In this document: piece after piece, positions 26,230 to 33,970 of the stretch
Position numbering within the stretch: position 1 is the stretch's first letter
How the letters are laid out: each line of letters starts with the position of its first letter
Origin: Paenibacillus sp. 19GGS1-52
GTDB lineage: Bacteria > Bacillota > Bacilli > Paenibacillales > Paenibacillaceae
NCBI RefSeq assembly: GCF_022369515.1
Contig: NZ_CP059724.1
Coordinates: 6,014,001 to 6,078,000, forward strand
Reading direction: 5' to 3'
DNA: 64,000 nt
Program-made: the position numbers and the translations under genes
Notes under the pieces: model-generated
What the model was told of the DNA's origin: nothing
Seen by the model: only the letters and a program-made list of their open reading frames with translations
Database searches by the model: none

Positions 26230-27614
26230 AGAAGCGAACCTCTATCCTCTCCTACTGGACGGTTAGATACCTGCTGATCATCAGTGTTGGTCTGCTGCTC
26301 ACTGCGCTGACTACCTTCTGGTGGATTCAGCAGGAAGCGATGGATAACCGCATGCAGACCACCGGCCTCTTGGCGCAGGAGATTGCCGACCGCAGTGTTA
26401 GCGCGAATGGCACGATTGAGATCAGCCAGAATCTGGGGAAGCTCATTGAGGACCGGAAGCGGTTCTTCAAATTAACGGTAGAAATGTGCGTCATTATTAC
26501 AGATAAGCAGGGACAAATGCTGTACTCTATGCCGCCGCTGACTGAGAACCAAATGCGGTTGAAGATTAAAGACAGCTTGAGTGATTCCCGTAACTCGGAG
26601 TACAAGGGGGCCGTCGCCCCTATCAAAGCGGATAATGCGGTATTAGGCCAGGTTATCGTTATGCAATCCAAGAAATCGCTGCGCCATATCCCGCAGGACG
26701 AAATCATCTTCTTCTCGATCATCCTGCTATTTCTGATCATCCTGAGCTGGCTGACCATCTACCTCTTATCCCGAAAACTCGCCAAGCCTATTCAAAGAGT
26801 GGCGGCGGCAGCCGTCCAGATCAGCAGTGGCCAATATAACATCGGGCTGGAAAAAGGAGCCAAGGAGCGGGAAATTCATGAGCTTATCGTCTCCTTTCAG
26901 GAAATGGCGGGCAAATTACAGCAATTCGAGCAGTCCCGGGCTGTCATGCTGGCCGGCGTATCTCATGAGCTAAAGACTCCGGTAACTTCCATCAAAGGTC
27001 TCGTGCTTGCCGTTCGTGAAGGTGTCGTCGAAGGAGAGGAAGCTGAAGAATTCCTCGATATCGCTCTGCTGGAGGTGGGCAGGCTACAGCATATGGTTGC
27101 AGATCTACTGGATTACAACGCCCTCACGGCCGGCATAGTATCCGTCCGCCACGATAGGCTGGATGCTGTTCCGCTGCTCGCGGAGATTGTCTATCAATGG
27201 AAGCTGACACAGGATGATGATATCTGTGAACCTATCCTGCTAATGCCGCAGAAGCCCCTATTTGTCCGGGGAGATCCGCTGCGTATTCAGCAAATCATGG
27301 TCAATTTGCTGAACAACAGCGTGCAGGCGAAGGCGCAAGGCAAGAAGGTAGAGCTTACCATCGAATTGCTTGAAACCATCGGGGAACAAGCAACCATCCG
27401 GGTCACTGATAATGGAATTGGGATCACACCTAGTAACCGGGAGCTTGTGTTTGTTGCTTTCTTTCGCAGCAACGGCAAGAATACTACCCTGCGTGGACTG
27501 GGACTGGGTCTTACCTTCAGCCGCCTGCTGGCCGAATGTATGGGCGGAAGCCTCCATCTTGGGGACAACCCGGAGCAGGGCTGCTGTATTGTTCTAACTT
27601 TGCCACTTGAGTAA
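26217..27614 (+). CDS. Sensor histidine kinase
   Basis: This 465-residue membrane kinase has transmembrane helices at about 14-37 and 163-184 with an extracellular sensor loop of about 125 residues between them. A HAMP linker (about 185-240) follows, then the phospho-acceptor His250 in VSHELKTP. The ATPase domain carries N (LLNNSVQ), DNGIGI and GLGLGLT boxes. ATG 26217 lies inside the response-regulator gene. The extracellular loop has no named fold visible to me, so the signal is open. Confidence 0.93.
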   Translation: MDNLKKRTSILSYWTVRYLLIISVGLLLTALTTFWWIQQEAMDNRMQTTGLLAQEIADRSVSANGTIEISQNLGKLIEDRKRFFKLTVEMCVIITDKQGQMLYSMPPLTENQMRLKIKDSLSDSRNSEYKGAVAPIKADNAVLGQVIVMQSKKSLRHIPQDEIIFFSIILLFLIILSWLTIYLLSRKLAKPIQRVAAAAVQISSGQYNIGLEKGAKEREIHELIVSFQEMAGKLQQFEQSRAVMLAGVSHELKTPVTSIKGLVLAVREGVVEGEEAEEFLDIALLEVGRLQHMVADLLDYNALTAGIVSVRHDRLDAVPLLAEIVYQWKLTQDDDICEPILLMPQKPLFVRGDPLRIQQIMVNLLNNSVQAKAQGKKVELTIELLETIGEQATIRVTDNGIGITPSNRELVFVAFFRSNGKNTTLRGLGLGLTFSRLLAECMGGSLHLGDNPEQGCCIVLTLPLE

Positions 27615-27686
27615 GATCAGTGGTCTCGCGGGACTCCCGCATGTTATAATCATGTGCACAATGATAACCTGAACCGGAGGCTGTAT

Positions 27687-28184
27687 ATGCTTACATTTGA
27701 ACAGAAATTAGCTATTCTGGACACCTACTCTGTACTTGAGCGCAAGAACGTGTCCCTTGGACGCGTGAACTATCACTACGAGCAGAGCCAGCATGAGAAG
27801 AAAATAGTAGCGTTCCATCTTCACCCAAACGGCAACGGCTATGTATACGCAGGGCTGCTGCGGGGTTATGAGACGGATGATAAGGGCTTCGTGAATATTC
27901 GCGAGCTGTCGGAAGCTGAGCTGCGGGAACTGCTCGATGCCTCCATCACCTCCATGTCCATGCACATCCCAGAAGCTCCAGTCGTGAATCGAAGAAAAAA
28001 GAAAGCTGTTGTGGCCGAAGCAGATTCGCTCTGGGTTAACAGCGACGACGATACGTTGACGCTTAAACTAGAGGATGATTTATGGTATGTCTATGCTGGC
28101 CTGAATCTGGAAATGGCCTTTGAAAGTATTGAGGAAGCCAAAGAGTACCTGGCGGAAGAAGGCTTTACTCCGGCGCAGCCTTAA
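27687..28184 (+). CDS. Conserved hypothetical protein
   Basis: The start is ATG 27687, seven bases after CGGAGG; an upstream in-frame start lacks a site. The 165-residue soluble product is acidic, with a basic patch NRRKKK at about residue 108. It seems to hold two short alpha/beta units (FHLHPNGNGYVYAGLL and LEDDLWYVYAGLNLEMAF share the pattern ..YVYAGL..), which hints at an internal duplication. It follows the two-component genes by about 70 bases and ends at a strong terminator. I recognise no family. Confidence 0.75.
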   Translation: MLTFEQKLAILDTYSVLERKNVSLGRVNYHYEQSQHEKKIVAFHLHPNGNGYVYAGLLRGYETDDKGFVNIRELSEAELRELLDASITSMSMHIPEAPVVNRRKKKAVVAEADSLWVNSDDDTLTLKLEDDLWYVYAGLNLEMAFESIEEAKEYLAEEGFTPAQP

Positions 28185-28201
28185 GTTGAACTAAATATTA
28201 A

Positions 28202-28249
28202 AGCCTCTAAGTCCGCGGGTACTGGCGGGATTAGAGGCTTATTTTTTTA
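28202..28249 (+). terminator. Rho-independent terminator
   Basis: AAGCCTCTAA, a 20-base loop, TTAGAGGCTT, then ATTTTTTT. It closes the two-component/hypothetical operon. Confidence 0.85.
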
Positions 28250-28372
28250 GGGATCGATTAAGGTGACGCCTTTTTCATAGTAAATTGCAGCCTCTTAGCT
28301 TATATTATATCCAGCGATTCTATTCCCATTTATTGCAGAAGGAGGAAAATCTATAAATATCCTTGCCGCATC

Positions 28373-28483
28373 ATGAACATGGTGGTTGCTGCTCAGGCTC
28401 TCTATAGCATCATTACGATGGCTTTAGTAGCGATATCTTCATTTGTTATTTCATACTTATACAGAGGTGATTCTTATAAATGA
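28373..28483 (+). CDS. Possible small membrane protein (36 residues)
   Basis: ATG 28373 to TGA 28481-28483. The product is almost wholly one hydrophobic helix (AAQALYSIITMALVAISSF) with a short basic tail. The nearest good ribosome site (AAGGAGG, about 28339-28345) is some 28 bases upstream, which is too far, so the start or the gene itself is uncertain. It overlaps the start of the next gene. Confidence 0.4.
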   Translation: MNMVVAAQALYSIITMALVAISSFVISYLYRGDSYK

Positions 28484-28937
28484 CGATTTAGTTATTAGAG
28501 ACTATGTTGCGGCGGACTGCCAAACCTTATCGGCTATTATTAGAGAGAATCTGATCCATATAAATAGCAGAGATTATTGTGAAGAGATCATACACAATAT
28601 GTATAGAACTTTTACTCCAGACCACATTTCTAATCTTTCCAAAATAAGAGAAATATATGTTGCTGTTAAGGATACCATTATTGTCGGTACTGCGAGTCTT
28701 GATAAAGATACTATATATACTCTTTTTATTGATATAAATCACCACAATAAAGGGATTGGACGAGAATTCATTCATTTCATTGAACGAATCGCAGTGGATT
28801 CAGGAGTAACAACAGTTAAACTTCCCAGCAGCATAACTGCCCAGGGCTTTTATGAGAAGCTTGGCTATGAGGCAATTGATATTGTTGATTCAGCTGAGTA
28901 TGGCAGGGATATTATCATGATAAAGATTTTAGTATAA
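28467..28937 (+). CDS. GNAT-family N-acetyltransferase
   Basis: This product of about 157 residues has GNAT features: the opening VIRDYVAADCQTLSAII, the central strand VGTASLDKDTIYTLFID, the acetyl-CoA loop HNKGIGREFIHFIE (Q/R-x-x-G-x-G/A type) and the closing AQGFYEKLGYEAI. The start is unsure. GTG 28467 is the nearest in-frame candidate but has no clear ribosome site, while AGAGGTG lies well placed for an out-of-frame ATG at 28480. Base composition is AT-rich relative to neighbours. The substrate is unknown. Confidence 0.8.
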   Translation: MILINDDLVIRDYVAADCQTLSAIIRENLIHINSRDYCEEIIHNMYRTFTPDHISNLSKIREIYVAVKDTIIVGTASLDKDTIYTLFIDINHHNKGIGREFIHFIERIAVDSGVTTVKLPSSITAQGFYEKLGYEAIDIVDSAEYGRDIIMIKILV

Positions 28938-29017
28938 GAAAAACTATGAAGACACCGCAAATTGTGGTTAGATTGAGGGGAAGGCCCACTCTTAGAGAGA
29001 AAGAAGCGTGAACCCAC

Positions 29018-30475
29018 ATGAGTTTTGAAATCGTAGAAGCGACGATACCGGAGATTCAGGCTGCTTTGGAGGCCGGTGAGATTACGTCACATCAATTAGT
29101 CCTTATGTATCTCGAACGCATAGCTGACCATGATAAGAACGGTCTTACTATCAACTCTGTGCTGGAAATCAACCCTGATGCCCTGTTTATCGCAGAGTCC
29201 CTGGATGTGGAACGTTCATTGCAAGGGCCCCGGGGGCCCATGCATGGTATACCCGTATTAGTGAAGGACAATATTAATACAGGGGATAAAATGCATACCA
29301 GTGCGGGATCGCTGGCCTTGGCGAATTCTTTTGCCGTAGAGGATGCGTTCATAGTTACCCGCCTGCGAGAGGCCGGAGCGATCATCATGGGCAAAGCCAA
29401 CATGACCGAGTTCGCCAATTTCATGACCAACGGCATGCCTTCCGGCTTCAGCTCACGTGGGGGACAAGTACTAAATCCTTATAATATATCAACACCGACA
29501 GGTGGCTCCAGTGCCGGTTCAGCAGTAGCTGTAGCTTGCAACTTCTGTACAGTATCCGTTGGAACGGAAACCTCCGGCTCTATCCTGAATCCCGGCAATC
29601 TAGGTTCTGTCATTGGAATTAAACCTACAGTAGGCATGATTAGCCGCTCAGGCATCCTTCCGCTCTCCAATACACAAGACACCGCAGGCCCGATGGCCCG
29701 AACGGTTCACGATGCGGTACTGCTGCTAAACGCCATGCTCGGCAAAGACAGCAGCGATGCTGCCATGGGCACAAGCGTAGGCAGGCTGCATGAGGATTAC
29801 ACCGTCTTCCTGGATGAGAACGGACTTAAGGGCGCTCGAATTGGCATCCCGCGTGATTATTATTTCGAGGAACTAACCGAAGAACAGCTGGCTCTCTTCA
29901 ATGCTTCCGTGGAACAGATGAGAGCACAAGGTGCGATCATCATTGACCCCGCCGATATCCGGACAGCACGTGAGATCAGTTATTCCTCCGTGGTGCTGAA
30001 CGAATTCAAAATCTCCCTGAATGCCTACTTATCACGGTTAGGCCCGGGAGCACCGATGCGGACGTTAAGAGACATTATTGATTTCAATCATACCCGCCCC
30101 ATGGAGACGCTAAAATATGGCCAGGTTACGCTCATGGATGCCGAATATGCTACTTCCGGCACACTAACCGATCCGCAATACCTGCGTGACCGCGCCACCG
30201 ACTTGAAACTGTGCAAGGAGCAGGGAATTGACGCAGTCATGAAGGAGCATAACCTTGACGCTCTGCTATTCCCGGCTGATTTCGGAGCCAGAATTACCTC
30301 CCGGGCCGGTTATCCGTCGATCGTAGTCCCTTCAGGTTACACTGCTGCTGGCGCACCCTTCGGCGTTACCTTCTCGGCACAGGCTTACCAGGAACCGTTG
30401 CTGATTAAGCTGGCTTATGCCTTTGAGCAGTACACCAAGGTTCGTAAGGCACCTTCACTGCAGAGTTTCATCTGA
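29018..30475 (+). CDS. Amidase-signature family hydrolase
   Basis: This 485-residue enzyme has the Ser-cisSer-Lys triad of amidase-signature enzymes: K83 in PVLVKDN, the Gly/Ser loop TGGSSAGSA (S164/S165), and the nucleophile in GTETSGSI (S188). The family hydrolyses amide bonds; close relatives are annotated as general amidases or as the catalytic subunit type of GatA. There is no GatB/GatC here, so a stand-alone amidase is likelier. The ribosome site is weak (AAAGAAG). A strong terminator follows. Confidence 0.9.
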   Translation: MSFEIVEATIPEIQAALEAGEITSHQLVLMYLERIADHDKNGLTINSVLEINPDALFIAESLDVERSLQGPRGPMHGIPVLVKDNINTGDKMHTSAGSLALANSFAVEDAFIVTRLREAGAIIMGKANMTEFANFMTNGMPSGFSSRGGQVLNPYNISTPTGGSSAGSAVAVACNFCTVSVGTETSGSILNPGNLGSVIGIKPTVGMISRSGILPLSNTQDTAGPMARTVHDAVLLLNAMLGKDSSDAAMGTSVGRLHEDYTVFLDENGLKGARIGIPRDYYFEELTEEQLALFNASVEQMRAQGAIIIDPADIRTAREISYSSVVLNEFKISLNAYLSRLGPGAPMRTLRDIIDFNHTRPMETLKYGQVTLMDAEYATSGTLTDPQYLRDRATDLKLCKEQGIDAVMKEHNLDALLFPADFGARITSRAGYPSIVVPSGYTAAGAPFGVTFSAQAYQEPLLIKLAYAFEQYTKVRKAPSLQSFI

Positions 30476-30499
30476 TAAGTGCAGCATCCTTTATAACTT

Positions 30500-30547
30500 A
30501 AATAAGCCCGGAACGATGAGCTGAGGTGCACTCGTTCCGGGCTTATT
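30500..30547. terminator. Strong hairpin terminator (both directions)
   Basis: AAATAAGCCCGGAACG, loop of 16, CGTTCCGGGCTTATTT: a perfect 16 bp stem between the convergent amidase and YpsA genes, with A/T runs on both sides. Confidence 0.88.
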
Positions 30548-30571
30548 TATGTGTATTGAAGCACTCATAAC

Positions 30572-31129
30572 CTACTCATACCCTCGTTGATTCTCTTCAT
30601 CGGCAATGTTCTGAATCTCATCCGAATGAATTAAATAGAGGCCGTAGTCACTCTCCGTATGCAGCTTCAACGCTCTGGCCTTAAAGAATTTCGGGCTTCC
30701 TTCCGCAGCATCCTCATCATAAAAGAGTAAAATACCGTCGCTTTTGCGAAACAGCAAATCATCTCTGGCCCGGAACTGCCAGCTGCCGTCATAGGGCGCA
30801 TTGCTAACCGCTCCGTAGTAGTCTGCGCCAGCAACAATACGCCGGTATTCGTTCTGCTTCTCTTCCTTCCACTTCTCCTCCGGCGCTGCGTGGGCTGTAA
30901 TGATGCCCAGCTTAAGCTCAGGATACTTCTGCTTTAGCTCAAGCACCACCTCGCAGGCCCAAAGATCTACGCCATATTGGCCAGGCGTAATGATCCACTC
31001 CACTCCGTCCTCCACAAGCGGGATCAACCTGTTCGCTAGTGCTTTTTTTATATAGGGAATACCCAAGTGCTTATTATCAAAAATACCGAGCTCATGCGCA
31101 CGATAGCCTGTTACTAGTAAGGTTGTCAT
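30572..31129 (-). CDS. ypsA: YpsA-like SLOG-domain protein (DUF1273)
   Basis: The start is ATG 31129 after AAAGAGG. The 185-residue protein begins MTTLLVTGYRAHELGIFD and carries ITPGQYGVDLWACEV and FYDEDAAEGSPKF, the pattern of YpsA/DUF1273 in the SLOG (Rossmann-like nucleotide-binding) superfamily. In Bacillus and Staphylococcus, YpsA influences cell division. There is no gpsB neighbour in this window. Confidence 0.87.
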   Translation of the reverse strand: MTTLLVTGYRAHELGIFDNKHLGIPYIKKALANRLIPLVEDGVEWIITPGQYGVDLWACEVVLELKQKYPELKLGIITAHAAPEEKWKEEKQNEYRRIVAGADYYGAVSNAPYDGSWQFRARDDLLFRKSDGILLFYDEDAAEGSPKFFKARALKLHTESDYGLYLIHSDEIQNIADEENQRGYE

Positions 31130-31281
31130 GTATTGCCTCTTTCCTTGAAGATTAATTACTATTGCCATTATACAACAGAAAGAGGAGCTATTTCTTGGGC
31201 AACCATCAGCTGATTTTCATCGTACTTTCAGAATCGATTGATATATTGTTCTCTAAACCATATCTTGGGAGGAATAGTCAA

Positions 31282-31935
31282 ATGAAAAAACTTATACCGT
31301 TTATGATTTCAGGAAGCCTTTTGGCTTCTATATTGTTGGCGGGCTGCGGCACAAATACAAACACCAAAGTACAAACGGATACTTCCGCAGCACAGCCAGC
31401 TCCTTCAGCAGGAGCCAATGAAAACGGCAACCCTAACAGAGCTATGAATATTGGCAAAATCAAGAGCATCAGTGGGAGCACGATCACGATTTATACTGCG
31501 GATATGACTATGGCACCTGGACAAAATGGAGGTGGAAAAGATACAGGGGCTCCACAGGGAGAACAAGGTGCCGCTCCACAAGGCAATGCTGGCGGAGAAC
31601 AAGGAACGGCTCCTGAAGGCGGAACGCAACAAGGTGGAGGTGGACAAGGAGGTGGAATGAAGGGTGGTGGTATGCAAGGTGGCAGAATGCAGCAGAACTT
31701 CTCTGAAGAAACCACAGACATTACGATCGGCGCTGACACCACTATTTCCTCCGTTACCTTCGACAACGGCGCACAAAAAGAAAGCACACTAAAGTTATCA
31801 GACCTAAAGGCTGACGATATTATCCGCTACACGTTGAAGACAGATAGCACGGAGGCTGCGAGCATTACGTTAAGTAATGGAAATCCTGGAGGTGGCATGG
31901 CGAGAGGAAACGAGAGCGCGCCTAGTACCAATTAA
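31282..31935 (+). CDS. Gly/Gln-rich lipoprotein, unknown function
   Basis: ATG 31282 lies after GGGAGGA. The 217-residue product has a lipoprotein signal ending LLAGC, an Ala/Pro/Asn-rich spacer and a short beta unit (IGKIKSISGSTITIYTAD). A low-complexity Gly/Gln/Met stretch (about residues 85-140) follows, then a second beta unit (TDITIGADTTISSVTF...LSDLKADDIIRYTL). The two beta parts resemble an OB-like domain split by a flexible insert. It is likely exposed at the cell surface. A terminator follows. Confidence 0.8.
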   Translation: MKKLIPFMISGSLLASILLAGCGTNTNTKVQTDTSAAQPAPSAGANENGNPNRAMNIGKIKSISGSTITIYTADMTMAPGQNGGGKDTGAPQGEQGAAPQGNAGGEQGTAPEGGTQQGGGGQGGGMKGGGMQGGRMQQNFSEETTDITIGADTTISSVTFDNGAQKESTLKLSDLKADDIIRYTLKTDSTEAASITLSNGNPGGGMARGNESAPSTN

Positions 31936-31986
31936 CGGTAGAGCAGGCGTTAGTTCACACCACAATCCAGCTTGAGCACAAACACT

Positions 31987-32024
31987 AAGAAAGAGGGCTG
32001 CCACTTGGTAGTCCTCTTTCTTTT
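31987..32024. terminator. Hairpin terminator
   Basis: AAGAAAGAGG, loop, CCTCTTTCTTTT. It lies between the convergent lipoprotein and 370-residue protein genes and can serve both. Confidence 0.82.
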
Positions 32025-32048
32025 ACCCCGTTATTATTAATGGAGCGC

Positions 32049-33149
32049 TTAATGTACCAACCTTTGTTTGGTGCCCCCAGAGACCAGCTCCTTGCTCATT
32101 TCCAGATATGTATCGCGCCAGCTCATGGAGAATCCGCATTCTACACTCTCGGCAACAATACCAATGATGCGCAGTTTGCGAATGGCAGACACCCGCAACA
32201 GCGACATCAAGGAGTACAGCACAGAGACTATAAACTGATAGATTACAAATTCTTTTTGCTGATAATGTCTGAGAAATTGAGAATTGGAATAAAAGTCCCA
32301 GTGAAAATCATTGACTGCATCATAATATTGAAAAAGGTCACTGCCTCGCCCCTGCTTGTCCAAGCTCAATTCTCCATCGTCATAACCCTGAGATAGCACA
32401 GAGAGTAAGCAATCAATGAAAGTCTGCATCCGTGTAAAAATATACTCCCGTTCATAGCTGCTCTCTGCGAATAGCTGCACCCCTTGAGAAATAAATTGCT
32501 GCTCTTCCTCTGTGCGGCCGAACAGTATCTCCCAGTTTCTGCGTGTAGTCTCTGCATATTTCCCGGTTAATTCCATTTGACCTTTAAAATATTCAAAGTT
32601 GGAGCGCAGCGACAAGTAGCTGAATTTCAGGCCACCCTCACAACGATTAACCGTAATCATAAACATTTTGGCGAATTCAATATTTTGCTGTTCTTCAGAC
32701 AGTTCGCCCCATATATCATAAAGGTCTACCAATAGCTGGCTTTTGTGAAGTTCAATCTCATAATTGACATGAGGGCTGCCCAAGGGATTCCCATGTTGCA
32801 AGTCCTCCCCTTCCTCTATTGTCACCACTCCATCCTTGCGCAGCGGAAGATATTCTCCTGCATAGTCCTCTAGCTCCGCCACTTTACGAATGACAGCTTC
32901 AAATTTAGCATATTCATTGTGCCCCCTAGGTCGGCTGTAACGAAAAGCCAGTTGGCGGATCGTAGACTCAAGTCCATTGTCCCCGTCTGCAGCCGGATAG
33001 GTTACCTTCACATGAAAGCCATAGGTCCAACTCTTCTGCAGCACAACGTTCATTAGACTTCTTGCTTGAACAAAACGAATGACACCCTGTAAAAGATACG
33101 CGGTGGCTTCGCTGTCGTATAAATAGCAATTAATTGTTCGCAGCATCAT
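32049..33149 (-). CDS. Hypothetical protein, unknown function
   Basis: About 366 residues. GGAG at 33161-33164 best serves ATG 33149; GTG 33161 or ATG 33158 are too close. The N-terminal 70 residues are beta-rich (TINCYLYDSEATAYLL...SWTYGFHVKVTY), and the rest is mostly helical with many aromatic residues. The N-terminal pattern loosely recalls the thiopeptide/lantibiotic dehydratase C-terminal domain type (SpaB_C), but I would not assign it. No precursor peptide or modifying enzyme lies beside it. It stands alone and ends at a terminator. Confidence 0.75.
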   Translation of the reverse strand: MMLRTINCYLYDSEATAYLLQGVIRFVQARSLMNVVLQKSWTYGFHVKVTYPAADGDNGLESTIRQLAFRYSRPRGHNEYAKFEAVIRKVAELEDYAGEYLPLRKDGVVTIEEGEDLQHGNPLGSPHVNYEIELHKSQLLVDLYDIWGELSEEQQNIEFAKMFMITVNRCEGGLKFSYLSLRSNFEYFKGQMELTGKYAETTRRNWEILFGRTEEEQQFISQGVQLFAESSYEREYIFTRMQTFIDCLLSVLSQGYDDGELSLDKQGRGSDLFQYYDAVNDFHWDFYSNSQFLRHYQQKEFVIYQFIVSVLYSLMSLLRVSAIRKLRIIGIVAESVECGFSMSWRDTYLEMSKELVSGGTKQRLVH

Positions 33150-33333
33150 TGCCCCCATCACTCCTACTGTTAGATTTGCATAGATATTGCAACTTGTTCT
33201 ATTTAAACTTTTAACTTTACTTATTTACCTTAACATAGCCTTTTCCAGGCTTCACCGAATACCGGATGTGGAAATCCGCTAAATTCTTGCGGGAATCTAT
33301 TCTCTTATTGCGCTGTATTCCCCACACAAAAAA

Positions 33334-33362
33334 TCCCGAACCACTTTAGCAGTAGTTCGGGA
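33334..33362 (-). terminator. Terminator for the VOC gene
   Basis: TCCCGAAC, loop of 13, GTTCGGGA, followed on the minus strand by TTTTTTG. It lies about 110 bases past the VOC stop, beyond the D2 hairpin. Confidence 0.78.
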
Positions 33363-33372
33363 TGTTTATTGG

Positions 33373-33470
33373 AAAATATATGAATTTATATGCTTCACGC
33401 AATAATTTATTCTTATATTTCTCGAAGAAACGGCTTCGCCGTCCATAAAGGACGGCGAAGCCGTTTCTTC
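33373..33470 (-). repeat. Hairpin repeat D (copy D2)
   Basis: About 98 bp. The hairpin arms GAAACGGCTTCGCCGTCC and GGACGGCGAAGCCGTTTC are perfect complements, followed on the minus strand by the conserved GAGAAATATAAGAATAA part and TATAAATTCATATATT. It ends four bases from the VOC stop codon. Confidence 0.8.
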
Positions 33471-33474
33471 TTGA

Positions 33475-33930
33475 TTATTTATCATTTTCCAGCAATTCAG
33501 TCAGTACTTTCAACTCACTAAAGGTGTCGATATAGGCATAACGTCCGCCTGTGAATTCACCTTTTTGAATTAATGGCATGTTCTTGGAATGCAGCAGTTC
33601 GATCTTCTCTTTCATACCTTTAATTGAAAAAGCGATATGGTGGACACCTTCCCCTTCCTTATCCAGGAACTCCCGCCAAGTTGAAGGGTTATGGTCAGGC
33701 TCGATTAGTTCTATCTGCAACTGTCCACAATCGAAGAAGGCCAGCTTAGCACGTGCTTCTGATAATTCACCATTGAATTCAGTCTGCGCAAGATCGACAG
33801 TGTCCGTCCAGAACCACTGCGGCTGCTCAATGCCAAAGAATTTGGCATAGCTTGCTGAAACCTTCTCGATGTCATTGACGATAATACCGATCTGTGTAAT
33901 CACTTGAGTCCCTAATATACCATTGTCCAT
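33475..33930 (-). CDS. VOC-family (glyoxalase-like) protein
   Basis: This 151-residue protein has the paired beta-alpha-beta-beta-beta units of vicinal-oxygen-chelate enzymes: TQIGIIVNDIEKVSASYAKF (about 12-31) and GVHHIAFSIKGM (about 95-106). Metal-ligand-like residues are H97/H98 and E143 (LKVLTELLE), with a glutamine/glutamate pair earlier (LQIELIEP). The length and HHIAF motif resemble methylmalonyl-CoA epimerase or glyoxalase I types, but the substrate is open. AAGGAG precedes ATG 33930. Confidence 0.85.
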   Translation of the reverse strand: MDNGILGTQVITQIGIIVNDIEKVSASYAKFFGIEQPQWFWTDTVDLAQTEFNGELSEARAKLAFFDCGQLQIELIEPDHNPSTWREFLDKEGEGVHHIAFSIKGMKEKIELLHSKNMPLIQKGEFTGGRYAYIDTFSELKVLTELLENDK

Positions 33931-33970
33931 AATTGATTTCTCCTTTTATAGGTCCTGAGGAGCTCTTCGT

